Origin: ARS1285 sp038045965
GTDB taxonomy: Archaea > Nanobdellota > Nanobdellia > Pacearchaeales > GW2011-AR1
Direction: 5' to 3'
Assembly (NCBI GenBank): GCA_038045965.1
Contig: JBBSXD010000008.1
Coordinates: forward strand, 1 to 21,278
DNA: 21,278 nucleotides
Shown: piece by piece, positions 8,578 to 15,448 of the stretch
How the letters are laid out: each line of letters starts with the position of its first letter
How positions within the stretch are numbered: the stretch's first letter is position 1
Program-made: the position numbers and the translations under genes
Notes under the pieces: model-generated
Seen by the model: the letters and a program-made list of their open reading frames with translations, nothing else
What the model was told of the DNA's origin: nothing
The model's database searches: none

Positions 8578-9550
8578 AAACCACTTTCTCTTCGATAGTT
8601 GAAACTTTTTTTTCTTCTTCTAATATTTCTTTATACTCACTAGAAATTTCGGATAGCTTTCTTATTTTATTCGCAAATAAAATTTCTGGATCTATATACC
8701 TAAACTTTTTCTTCAATAAAATTCCAGATCCATTTTCAGAATTTTTTACAAAAAATCCATCTCTCAAAAGGTTTAAATTATCAATTATATAATTATTATT
8801 ACTTTTCTCTAATTTTTTAATAATTTCATAATCTGTCGTATAAAAATCTTCTTTAAAAATAATTTCTTCTTCCAAAGCTCTTTTTAATATATTTGATAAA
8901 ATAAAATATCTTAATTTTGCTTCAATTCCTCCCCAATGTTCTTTTTGTAATTTCAAGAATTCTAAACCAAAATTACTTGCAGCTTCAAAATTATTAAAAA
9001 CTATTTGTCCATCATTATTTGTTAAATTTGAAACGTAAAAATTTGTATTACTGCCCCCCATTTTTAATTCTCTCAAACAATAATCTATTCTATCAGCACA
9101 TAAACTAGGAATTTCTCTATCTAACAACCCAAAAATTTCAAAACTAGAAATTCTTTTAGTATTATAACCATATTTATTTAAAATATTATCAAGACCACTA
9201 TTTAAAATAAAATTAAAATGATTAATATCTTGAAAATTTTCTTTATTAGGATCTCCAAATACCCAATCTACAACGTGTGAAAAAGCAGTATGTGAAATAT
9301 CATGTAATAAGCCCGCTATTTGCTCCTCTAAATTAGCCCCAAGTTTTTTTAATAAAAAATAAACTCCTAATGAATGATCGTATCTTGAAAAATTCTTTTT
9401 ATGATAATATTCATCAGGCATACCATACTGAGAGATATTTTTTAATCTATTCATTTCTCTAGAATTTATTAATTCAATTACAATAGGTTCATTAATAAAA
9501 TTTTCTCCATAAACACTATCATTAACAAATATTTCTTTTTTATTTATCAT
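8558..9550 (-). CDS. HD-domain phosphohydrolase (SAMHD1/dGTPase-like, COG1078 type)
   Basis: A 330-residue protein with a complete HD metal site: H59 in RYDHSLG, H83-D84 in LLHDISHTAFSH, and D153 in CADRIDY, with H87 and H92 as further conserved histidines. The context YDHSLGVYFLL and LLHDISHTAFSHVVDW is characteristic of the COG1078/SAMHD1 group, whose known members hydrolyse dNTPs or act on other nucleotides. The gene sits between the two polymerase D subunit genes: its ATG is 2 nt after the DP1 stop and its 3' end overlaps DP2. That arrangement implies coexpression and perhaps control of dNTP supply at replication. Substrate cannot be read from the sequence; a nuclease or other nucleotidase role is also possible. 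Confidence 0.85.
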   Translation of the reverse strand: MINKKEIFVNDSVYGENFINEPIVIELINSREMNRLKNISQYGMPDEYYHKKNFSRYDHSLGVYFLLKKLGANLEEQIAGLLHDISHTAFSHVVDWVFGDPNKENFQDINHFNFILNSGLDNILNKYGYNTKRISSFEIFGLLDREIPSLCADRIDYCLRELKMGGSNTNFYVSNLTNNDGQIVFNNFEAASNFGLEFLKLQKEHWGGIEAKLRYFILSNILKRALEEEIIFKEDFYTTDYEIIKKLEKSNNNYIIDNLNLLRDGFFVKNSENGSGILLKKKFRYIDPEILFANKIRKLSEISSEYKEILEEEKKVSTIEEKVVYGGIYG

Positions 9551-9552
9551 AA

Positions 9553-11154
9553 TTAATCGTCTCCACTAAAATCTAAGACTTTTATTTCCCTAGTTTTCAG
9601 ATTTAAAATTGGTACCTTACAAGGATCAGGAACATTACCTACTTTTTCTTCAAATGCCGTCATTGACTGCCAACAACTATTTGCTATAATTAAAATATTA
9701 TTATAACTATTTATGTCAGTTTTATGCAAATCGCCAGTTGTTATAATATCTGGAACTTCTTTTATAATCATACTATCTTCTTCACCAGGTATATAAGTAA
9801 TTAGACCGTGAGTTGGAGCTAAATGTCTTCTCAATAATAAATGTTTAATAACTTTGCTTGGATATGTATGAGCATTAGACAATCTTAATTCTTCTATTTC
9901 ATTTATTACACTATGCATACTAGCTCCATGATACATTAAAACTTTAATTCCTTCCTTACCTTCTTTAAAACCTATCTCAACAAGACTTGGATTGCTAACT
10001 AAATGTAAGTTTGGTAAATTATGTAAAGATTCTCCAAAATCTCTACCAATAGGAGGTTGTGGTTCTGGAACTCTAACTCCATCATGCTGTCCAGCACATT
10101 GGATTATCTGAATATGTTTAGGAATCATAGAATAAAATTCTGCTAATTTATTATATTGCTCTTTAATATCTTTAATTTTAAGCTCTTTTTCTTGTCCAGG
10201 ATAAACGCCAACTCCTTCAATAGTATCTCCAACCACAAAAAGATATCTAATTTTTTTAAAAAAATCTTTATTTTTATCGTTAACATTCTCTCCATTTAAC
10301 CAATTAATAAATCTTAAAAAATTATTTTCCAGGAAATTATTACTGCCAACATGTATATCAGAAATAAACAAAGCATATATTTCTTCTTCTAATTTTTTTC
10401 TCTCTATTATTCTAGAATCAGGATAAAATAATTCATTAGCATATAAAAAATCTTTAGTTCCTTTGCATCTAAATCCTATAACATCATCTAATAGAATGTT
10501 TTTAGATTTATTATATAATTCTTCTTTATTTTGATTTATTAATAATTTAATGTTTCCTGTTAAATCTTCTATCTCTAAAATAATATTCTTATTTTTAGTT
10601 ATAGATTTATTATTAACAATACCAATTATTGAAAATTCCCCACTATTATTTATTTTATCTATAGAAATTAAATTATTTAATCCAGGATGATTTTGTAATA
10701 GTTTTTTTATTATATTATATCTACTTCTAAAATGTTTAATAAAATCTTTAACTTCTAATTTTTTAGAAGCTATAACTGGAGAATATAATACTTTAAGATT
10801 ATCAGAGTTTATTTTATTAGAATTAATTTTATTATTTTCTCTTAAAATTTTTAAATCTTCTTTATAATCTAATATTCTCTCTTTTTTAACTTCTACAGAT
10901 ATACTTACATTAACAAAATATTTATCAACTAATTTTTTTTTGTCCTCCTTTAAATCAAATAATAGTGGTTTTATTTTTTCTATATTCTCATCAACAAGAT
11001 CTTTAGTAATAATCTTTTTATGTGAAACTATTGCTATTTTATTTAATATTTCATTAGTAATATCATTATCATTCAATTCGTCAAGAAAATTTAACATTTC
11101 TCTATCCAAAAGAAATCCTTTTTCCAAAAATAATTTTAATATATGACTAGACAT
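9553..11154 (-). CDS. polB: DNA polymerase II (PolD) small subunit DP1, 3'-5' exonuclease
   Basis: A 533-residue proofreading subunit of PolD. A poorly conserved N-terminal helical region (1-160) is followed by an OB-fold (about 170-245, with LEIEDLTGNIKLLI) and a calcineurin-like phosphoesterase domain. Active-site motifs are intact: FISDIHVG at 263-270 (D266, H268), VVGDTIEGVGVYPGQ at 307-321 (D310), CAGQHDGVR at 353-361 (H357, D358; PolD has GQHD instead of GNHD), MYHGASMHS at 407-415 (H409) and TTGDLHKTD at 472-480 (D475, H477). The ATG at 11154 is preceded by a strong GGGAGGT at 11161-11167, which fixes the start. It follows orc1/cdc6 by 44 nt and precedes the HD gene by 2 nt. Confidence 0.96.
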   Translation of the reverse strand: MSSHILKLFLEKGFLLDREMLNFLDELNDNDITNEILNKIAIVSHKKIITKDLVDENIEKIKPLLFDLKEDKKKLVDKYFVNVSISVEVKKERILDYKEDLKILRENNKINSNKINSDNLKVLYSPVIASKKLEVKDFIKHFRSRYNIIKKLLQNHPGLNNLISIDKINNSGEFSIIGIVNNKSITKNKNIILEIEDLTGNIKLLINQNKEELYNKSKNILLDDVIGFRCKGTKDFLYANELFYPDSRIIERKKLEEEIYALFISDIHVGSNNFLENNFLRFINWLNGENVNDKNKDFFKKIRYLFVVGDTIEGVGVYPGQEKELKIKDIKEQYNKLAEFYSMIPKHIQIIQCAGQHDGVRVPEPQPPIGRDFGESLHNLPNLHLVSNPSLVEIGFKEGKEGIKVLMYHGASMHSVINEIEELRLSNAHTYPSKVIKHLLLRRHLAPTHGLITYIPGEEDSMIIKEVPDIITTGDLHKTDINSYNNILIIANSCWQSMTAFEEKVGNVPDPCKVPILNLKTREIKVLDFSGDD

Positions 11155-11159
11155 TTATA

Positions 11160-11166
11160 CCTCCCT
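11160..11166 (-). promoter_or_regulatory. Ribosome binding site of DP1
   Basis: On the minus strand AGGGAGGT lies 5 nt before the DP1 ATG. It is one of the few strong Shine-Dalgarno sites in the window, consistent with an internal operon gene. Confidence 0.7.
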
Positions 11167-11198
11167 ATTTAAAAAATAAATAAACTTTTTAAATTAAA

Positions 11199-12398
11199 TT
11201 ATAATCCTAAACTATCTTTTAAAATTTCCTTGGATTTATCTTTAATATTATTTGATATAGATAATTTTATTTCCCTCATTCTGCCATGTCTACCCTTGCT
11301 AATTACTCTTGTGTTAATTAAACCTAACATATCTAATTCTGCTATTATATCGCTAACTCTTCTTTGAGTTAAAATATCATTCTTAATTTGTTTAGATAAA
11401 GATTCATAAAAATCAAAAATATCCCCTGTAAAAATATTATTATTTTTATGTTTATCTACTAGCTCTATTATAGAATATAAAATTACTTGAAATTGTTTAG
11501 TCCCAGTTTCAACAACATCTAATATTTTATCTCTTTCAATTTTTTCATTGGCTTGATCTATATGGGAAATTTGAATCTTATTATGTGAATTTCTTTCAGC
11601 CAATTCACCAGCTACTCTTAATAAATCTAAAGCTCTTCTAGCATCTCCATGTTCTCTAGCAGCATAAGCTGCACATTTAGCTATAACTCCTTCATTTATT
11701 ATATTTGGCTTAAAAGCTTGATCAGCTCTTTTTTTTAATATATCTTGTAATTGAACAGCGTTATAGGGTGGAAAGACTATTTCTTCTTCTGATAAACTAC
11801 TTCTAACTCTTTGGTCTACCATATCTAAAAATTTTAAATCATTACTAATACCTACAATAGTTATTTGAATATTATTTAATTCGGAATTCAACCTAGTTAA
11901 ATTATATAAAAACTCATCATTAATTTTCTTAACGGCTTGATCTATTTCATCAAATATTAATATTAATAATTTTTCATTACTATTTTGTAAAATTTCTAAA
12001 AATTTGAAATATAATTGATCTGTTGGTAAACCTGTAGCTGGAACATTACTACCTAATTTTTTAATTAGTTCAGCAAGAATTCTATATTCTGTATCAGCAA
12101 CTTTTTTCAATTTACAATTAATATATTCTATTCTTAAAATTTTACTTTTTTCAGATCTTTTTGATAATTCATTTGCAACATGTTGTATTGATAATGTTTT
12201 TCCGCTTCCAGTTTTTCCATATATAAAAAGATTACTGGGTTTTTCCCCTAATAAACTTGGAGCCAGTATACTTGCTACATTTTGAATTTGTTCAGATCTA
12301 TGAAGAATATTTTCTGGTAAATAATTAGATTGTAGTATTTTTTTATCTTTAAACAAACTTCTAATTTTAACAGAACTAAAAATACTATCAAGATCCAT
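11199..12398 (-). CDS. cdc6: Orc1/Cdc6 replication initiator
   Basis: A 399-residue AAA+ initiator of usual archaeal length. It binds origin recognition boxes and helps load MCM. Walker A is GKTGSGKT at 61-68 and Walker B LILIFDEID at 145-153. The initiator region LPENILHRSEQI at 27-38 matches the family's RExxxI-like N-terminal element, sensor/arginine-finger material follows (VDQRVRSSL, then ARREHGDARRALDLLR-like AREHGDARRALDLLR near 248-262), and the last ~100 residues form a winged helix (LTQRRVSDIIAELDMLGLINTR). An RBS GAGG at 12404-12407 lies 5 nt before the ATG, and a TATA-like TTTATAAATA at about 12436-12446 lies 40 nt upstream. ORB-like elements start some 70 nt upstream, so the gene may regulate itself. 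It heads a block transcribed away from the origin. Confidence 0.96.
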   Translation of the reverse strand: MDLDSIFSSVKIRSLFKDKKILQSNYLPENILHRSEQIQNVASILAPSLLGEKPSNLFIYGKTGSGKTLSIQHVANELSKRSEKSKILRIEYINCKLKKVADTEYRILAELIKKLGSNVPATGLPTDQLYFKFLEILQNSNEKLLILIFDEIDQAVKKINDEFLYNLTRLNSELNNIQITIVGISNDLKFLDMVDQRVRSSLSEEEIVFPPYNAVQLQDILKKRADQAFKPNIINEGVIAKCAAYAAREHGDARRALDLLRVAGELAERNSHNKIQISHIDQANEKIERDKILDVVETGTKQFQVILYSIIELVDKHKNNNIFTGDIFDFYESLSKQIKNDILTQRRVSDIIAELDMLGLINTRVISKGRHGRMREIKLSISNNIKDKSKEILKDSLGL

Positions 12399-12435
12399 TT
12401 TATCCTCTTTTATACCAACATTAAAAGATATAATT

Positions 12436-12446
12436 ATTATTTATAA
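12436..12446 (-). promoter_or_regulatory. TATA box of orc1/cdc6
   Basis: Minus-strand TTTATAAATA about 40 nt before the ATG would start transcription about 15 nt before it, leaving room for the GAGG ribosome site at 12404-12407. Confidence 0.5.
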
Positions 12447-12464
12447 ACTCGACTAGTCACTAAA

Positions 12465-12492
12465 AGATAACACCTTTATTTCCTATGGAAAA
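12465..12492 (-). promoter_or_regulatory. ORB-like element 1
   Basis: On the minus strand the dyad TTTCCATAGGAAA (12479-12491) is followed by AAAGGTGTTAT. The dyad is the exact reverse complement of the one in element 3, and the flank TTATCTTTTAGTG also resembles element 3 (TTATTTTTGGTG). The G-string is short here. Confidence 0.65.
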
Positions 12493-12550
12493 TTAAAAAT
12501 AAATTTAAATCATTTTTATGAATAAAATTTTATTTTAAACAAAATTATAT

Positions 12551-12578
12551 AACCCCCACCTATATTTCTAGTGGAAAT
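12551..12578 (-). promoter_or_regulatory. ORB-like element 2
   Basis: On the minus strand ATTTCCACTAGAAAT is followed by ATAGGTGGGGGTT. The plus-strand core TTCTAGTGGAAA differs at one base from the canonical mini-ORB TTCCAGTGGAAA, and the GGGGG string is at the expected side and distance. This is the best match to the archaeal consensus. Confidence 0.72.
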
Positions 12579-12628
12579 AAATTTAATTATAACATCTATT
12601 AATTTAGAAAATAATCTATCTATATTTT

Positions 12629-12669
12629 ATTTTTTACTTAAAATATGGAAAAACAAGAACAAAATATCA
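12629..12669 (+). repeat. 41-nt inverted copy of the phosphoesterase promoter and start (arm 1)
   Basis: This stretch matches the reverse complement of 15058-15098 at 40 of 41 positions. It reproduces the promoter-proximal leader and first codons of the PdeM-like gene: here MEKQEQNI then a stop, there MKKQEQNI and onward. Similarity ends 14 nt before the scaffold gap. It may be a contig-tip artefact or a real inverted duplication. Confidence 0.85.
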
Positions 12670-12683
12670 TATGAGTAATTTAT

Positions 12684-12783
12684 NNNNNNNNNNNNNNNNN
12701 NNNNNNNNNNNNNNNNNNNNNNNNNNNNNNNNNNNNNNNNNNNNNNNNNNNNNNNNNNNNNNNNNNNNNNNNNNNNNNNNNNN
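12684..12783. other. Scaffold gap (100 N)
   Basis: Exactly 100 undetermined bases, the usual placeholder for a gap of unknown length. It falls within the probable origin. Confidence 0.99.
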
Positions 12784-12885
12784 ATATTATGTTATATAAT
12801 ATTATGTTATTGTATTATATAATATAATAAAGTTTATAAATGAATTTTATAAAATTAAAATTATTTTATTTATCATATATATAAA

Positions 12886-12915
12886 TATTTCCATAGGAAA
12901 TAACAGGGAGGGTAT
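12886..12915 (+). promoter_or_regulatory. ORB-like element 3
   Basis: Plus-strand TTTCCATAGGAAA (12888-12900) is followed by TAACAGGGAGGGT. It is inverted relative to elements 1 and 2 and lies on the other side of the A/T tract. The dyad is identical to that of element 1 read on the opposite strand. Confidence 0.7.
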
Positions 12916-13088
12916 TATTTTTGGTGCCAAACTACTATAATCACCTTATTATTTTTATAGAAAATTAATATATAATGCTAAAAAATTATATCCAAAAAAT
13001 AGATTTAAATTTATAATAGAACATTCTTTTTGAAGATATTATTAGATAATAACGAATTTTATCATAAAAAATTCCCGAAAAATCACCA

Positions 13089-13106
13089 TCTCTACCTAAA
13101 GGTAGA
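13089..13106. repeat. Small perfect hairpin CTCTACC-TAAA-GGTAGAG
   Basis: Two 7-nt arms flank a TAAA loop. The geometry (stem, TAAA/TTTA loop, stem) recalls the subterminal hairpins of IS200/IS605-type elements, but no tnpA or tnpB is visible beside it. It lies in a stretch of decayed coding character. Confidence 0.35.
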
Positions 13107-13132
13107 GGTTTGATTCACAATTTTTCTTTTAA

Positions 13133-13481
13133 ACAGGAATCTTTTGGAACGCTTATAAGTCAACAAACTCACAAATAGTTAGTGTAGATGAAGTCTTAAG
13201 GAGAGGAATAGTAAATAGATTAAAAATTAATAGGGTATGTTTTAATATTTCATATATAAGAGCATAATAATCTTAAAGTTATTTTTAATACACTAAAAAG
13301 AGTAGCAGTTAAACAATTAAATAGACAAACTCTAATAATTTCTATTAATAGAAATAGATTTCCTTGGACAGGATCAATTCCAAGAAAAATAGATATTAAA
13401 TTAAATATTATTATTAAGCATAATTTAAGTTATCAGGATTTCACTGATTCTTTAGATAGTATCACACAAATTATAGTTTAG
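13133..13481 (+). pseudogene. Decayed or frameshifted gene of unknown family
   Basis: Two adjoining plus-strand frames look coding but lack a start. The first (13133-13264) reads TGIFWNAYKSTNSQIVSVDE and then VLRRGIVNRLKINRVCFNIS, ending in a stop. The second, shifted by one base near 13257-13264, reads HNNLKVIFNTLKRVAVKQLN, with RNRFPWTGSIPRKIDIKLNI later and a stop at 13479-13481. A third frame just upstream (13012-13113) is also open for 33 codons. Together they suggest a protein of about 110-150 residues broken by frameshifts. I do not recognise the family. It lies between the origin and the PRC-barrel gene. Confidence 0.4.
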
Positions 13482-13610
13482 TAATTAGCCACTAGTTTAA
13501 TAATATTTTCACTAAATAATTAGAATTCAACTAAATAAATCTAATATAAATTTTATTAATACATAAAATTACTAAAAAATTTAAAAACTATTTATTAAAC
13601 TATAAGAAAC

Positions 13611-13620
13611 TTTATATATA
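13611..13620 (+). promoter_or_regulatory. TATA box of the PRC-barrel gene
   Basis: TTTATATATA lies 20-29 nt before the ATG at 13640 with no ribosome site between, consistent with a leaderless transcript. Confidence 0.6.
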
Positions 13621-13639
13621 CCCACTAATTTATAATATA

Positions 13640-13900
13640 ATGAGTATAGATAAAAAACCCCATAAGGAAATACTTATGAAACCGGTGGTAACAAAAGAAG
13701 GCAAGAAATTAGGTACTGTGAAAGATATAACATTTGAGACTAGAACTGGTGAATTAATTCATATAATAATTAAAGACCCATCTTCATATTCAAACCAATT
13801 AAATTTAGAAAGATCTCAGCATTCAGAAATATTAATACCTTATAATTCTATTATTGCTATAGGAGATTTTGTAGTAGTATCTGAAGAGGATTTAATTTAA
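13640..13900 (+). CDS. PRC-barrel domain protein
   Basis: An 86-residue single-domain protein. The core reads LMKPVVTKEGKKLGTVKDI (12-30), then a TGELIHIIIK strand (about 36-45) and, after a loop, EILIPYNSIIAIGDFVVV (63-80). This is the usual PRC-barrel pattern of a G-x-x-(L/I)-G-x-V-x-D-(I/V) turn followed by IPYxxIxAIGDxVIV, common in archaeal small proteins that bind RNA, ribosome-maturation or division partners. The exact partner is unknown. It has a TATA-like box at 13611-13620 and precedes a hypothetical gene by 42 nt in the same direction, although that gene has its own TATA-like site. Confidence 0.82.
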   Translation: MSIDKKPHKEILMKPVVTKEGKKLGTVKDITFETRTGELIHIIIKDPSSYSNQLNLERSQHSEILIPYNSIIAIGDFVVVSEEDLI

Positions 13901-13942
13901 TTTTAAAATCAATAAATTTTATAAATAATTTAAATATTTAAA

Positions 13943-14368
13943 ATGAAAATAATAGGATTTAATTTAACAAAAATTTTAGTGGAGAAAAAAGAAAAATTAG
14001 ATGAAAATTTAAAAATTACACAAAATATAGATATAAAGAATATATCAGAAGAAGATATAAAAATTTCAAAAAATAAAGCAATAAAAATTGACTTTAATTT
14101 AAAAATTGAATACTCTAAAGATTATGCTAGAATAGAATTAGAGGGGAATATAATGACTTTACCTGATGGAGATGATACAACACAATTATTAGATGCATGG
14201 AAATCAAAAAAGATTCCAGAATATATGCGAGTTCCTATATTTAATTTTATTATGAATAAGTGTAATATAAAAGCATTATATTTAGAAGATGAAATGAGTC
14301 TACCTTTACATATACCTATGCCAAAAGTTGTATTACAAAATAAAAAAAATGATAAAAATTTAAATTAA
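13943..14368 (+). CDS. Conserved-looking hypothetical protein
   Basis: A 141-residue soluble protein that I cannot assign to a named family. It alternates charged and hydrophobic residues in a manner suggesting beta strands (MKIIGFNLTKILVEKK, IKIDFNLKIEYSK, YARIELEGNIMTL), followed by a helical segment IPEYMRVPIFNFIMNKCNIKALYLEDEM and a proline-rich end LPLHIPMPKVVL. No signal peptide or membrane segment is seen. A strand-rich body with a closing helix is a SecB-like outline, but that is a guess. A TATA-like TTTATAAATA at 13918-13927 precedes it. Its last 9 nt overlap the 3' end of the convergent phosphoesterase gene. Confidence 0.6.
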   Translation: MKIIGFNLTKILVEKKEKLDENLKITQNIDIKNISEEDIKISKNKAIKIDFNLKIEYSKDYARIELEGNIMTLPDGDDTTQLLDAWKSKKIPEYMRVPIFNFIMNKCNIKALYLEDEMSLPLHIPMPKVVLQNKKNDKNLN

Positions 14369-15082
14369 TTCTTTTAATTTACCAAAATTATAATCTCTTT
14401 TCTCATTGTTATTATAAATAATCACTTCAAATTCTTTTAATTGTTTATTTGAAATAAATAAATTATTCTCATTTTTATCAATAAAATTTAAATTATAACC
14501 ATATTTTATATCATTAAAGCTAGGAAGTATTATTATTTTTTTTCCATCTATCTCGCCTTTAAGAAAACATTTATATTTTTCATATTTATATTTATCATTA
14601 ATAGTAATTGCAGGATGTAAATGACCTAAAATCAAAAAATCAGCATCCAAACAATCATTTAAAATTTTATCTCCATGCAAAAAACAATATTTTTTATTAT
14701 CTATAATAATTTTATAATAATCTTTTAATTTTAAATTAATTTTTTTTAATACAAAATTTAGAAAAATATCATGATTTCCCCTAATTATTATTATTTTTAT
14801 GTTATTTAATTTATTTTTAATATAATTTAAGAAACTTATAATTTTATTCAATTCCAAATTATCTATTTTACCAAAATTATGTTTTACATCTCCCAAAAAA
14901 ACAACTTTATCTATTTTTATATTTTCTTTATTTATATAAATAAAAATTTCATCAATCTTATCTTTAATATTATTTTCATAAAAATTTTTATTATCATATA
15001 TATGTAAATCTCCAATTACTAATATATTTTTTATTAATAAACAATCATTTAAAAATTTGATATTTTGTTCTTGTTTTTTCAT
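14360..15082 (-). CDS. Metallophosphoesterase, PdeM/COG1407-like
   Basis: A 240-residue calcineurin-like phosphoesterase with a full metal set: VIGDLHIYD at 22-30 (D25, H27), FLGDVKH at 62-68 (D65), RGNHDIF at 101-107 (N103, H104, D105), LHGDK at 135-139 (H136) and LGHLHPA at 152-158 (H154, H156). The LHGDK and GHLHPA motifs are typical of the COG1407 group, known in bacteria as PdeM, the endonuclease associated with Lhr helicase and DNA ligase in damage response. Here an Lhr-family helicase lies upstream on the same strand beyond a short gene fragment and a gap, supporting a repair role. A TATA-like box lies at 15110-15118. The promoter-start region has an inverted copy at 12629-12669. Confidence 0.85.
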   Translation of the reverse strand: MKKQEQNIKFLNDCLLIKNILVIGDLHIYDNKNFYENNIKDKIDEIFIYINKENIKIDKVVFLGDVKHNFGKIDNLELNKIISFLNYIKNKLNNIKIIIIRGNHDIFLNFVLKKINLKLKDYYKIIIDNKKYCFLHGDKILNDCLDADFLILGHLHPAITINDKYKYEKYKCFLKGEIDGKKIIILPSFNDIKYGYNLNFIDKNENNLFISNKQLKEFEVIIYNNNEKRDYNFGKLKELI

Positions 15083-15098
15083 ATTTTAAGTAAAAAAT
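15058..15098 (-). repeat. 41-nt inverted copy (arm 2), phosphoesterase leader and start
   Basis: The partner of 12629-12669, with 40 of 41 bases identical in inverted orientation. It covers the first eight codons and 16 nt of leader of the phosphoesterase gene. The single difference changes codon 2 from AAA (Lys) here to GAA (Glu) in the other copy. Confidence 0.85.
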
Positions 15099-15148
15099 AG
15101 AATTTAATAAATTTATAGATTCACAGATTCAAATTAAGTATTTTTACA

Positions 15149-15348
15149 ATGAGAATATCTTTTGTAATAAAATTAATAAGAGAAGGTTCAAAGTCGGAAA
15201 TAAGAGGTGATATTTATATTTCACAAAAAAATTATGATGATGCCAAAAAATCGTAGAAAATTATATAGAACAATTAATTCCTTCATTAGAAATAATTTAT
15301 TTAAAGTTGGAGATGCTTATGTTCTTCCAGAAGCTCAAACATATGTAA
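15149..15348 (+). CDS. Unidentified gene, 5' part, with two apparent one-base deletions; ends in scaffold gap
   Basis: ATG at 15149 opens MRISFVIKLIREGSKSEIRG and continues to DDAKK, where a TAG appears. Adding one A to the six-A run at 15245-15250 restores the frame as KKIVENYIEQLIPSLE. Adding one A to the GAAAT run near 15289-15292 restores it again as ENNLFKVGDAYVLPEAQTYV, which runs into the gap at 15349. The resulting 68-residue N-terminal fragment is smooth and coding-like. Two missing A bases within about 45 nt beside a contig end suggest sequencing or assembly error rather than gene decay. It is divergent from the phosphoesterase and convergent with Lhr. No family is recognised. Confidence 0.55.
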
Positions 15349-15448
15349 NNNNNNNNNNNNNNNNNNNNNNNNNNNNNNNNNNNNNNNNNNNNNNNNNNNN
15401 NNNNNNNNNNNNNNNNNNNNNNNNNNNNNNNNNNNNNNNNNNNNNNNN
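15349..15448. other. Scaffold gap (100 N)
   Basis: Exactly 100 undetermined bases, a placeholder of unknown true length. It removes the 3' ends of the plus-strand fragment and of the minus-strand Lhr gene. Confidence 0.99.

Larger units (their letters stand above)
12399..13010. other. Probable chromosomal replication origin (oriC), interrupted by a scaffold gap
   Basis: The stretch upstream of orc1/cdc6 has no gene. It holds three ORB-like dyads: two on the minus strand (12465-12492 and 12551-12578) and one on the plus strand (12886-12915). Their G-rich tails point outward, on either side of a strongly A/T tract (12784-12840) containing two copies of ATATTATGTTAT at 12784-12795 and 12799-12810. 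Archaeal origins of the Pyrococcus and Sulfolobus type have inverted ORBs around an unwinding element next to orc1/cdc6, so position and parts agree. A 100-N gap of unknown true size lies inside it. A weaker dyad TTTGGTGCCAAA occurs at 12920-12931. Confidence 0.8.

Noticed and set aside
10940..11146. Plus-strand open frame of 68 codons opposite the DP1 N-terminus
   Set aside because: Antisense to DP1, serine/phenylalanine-rich as expected from reverse reading of AT-rich coding DNA.
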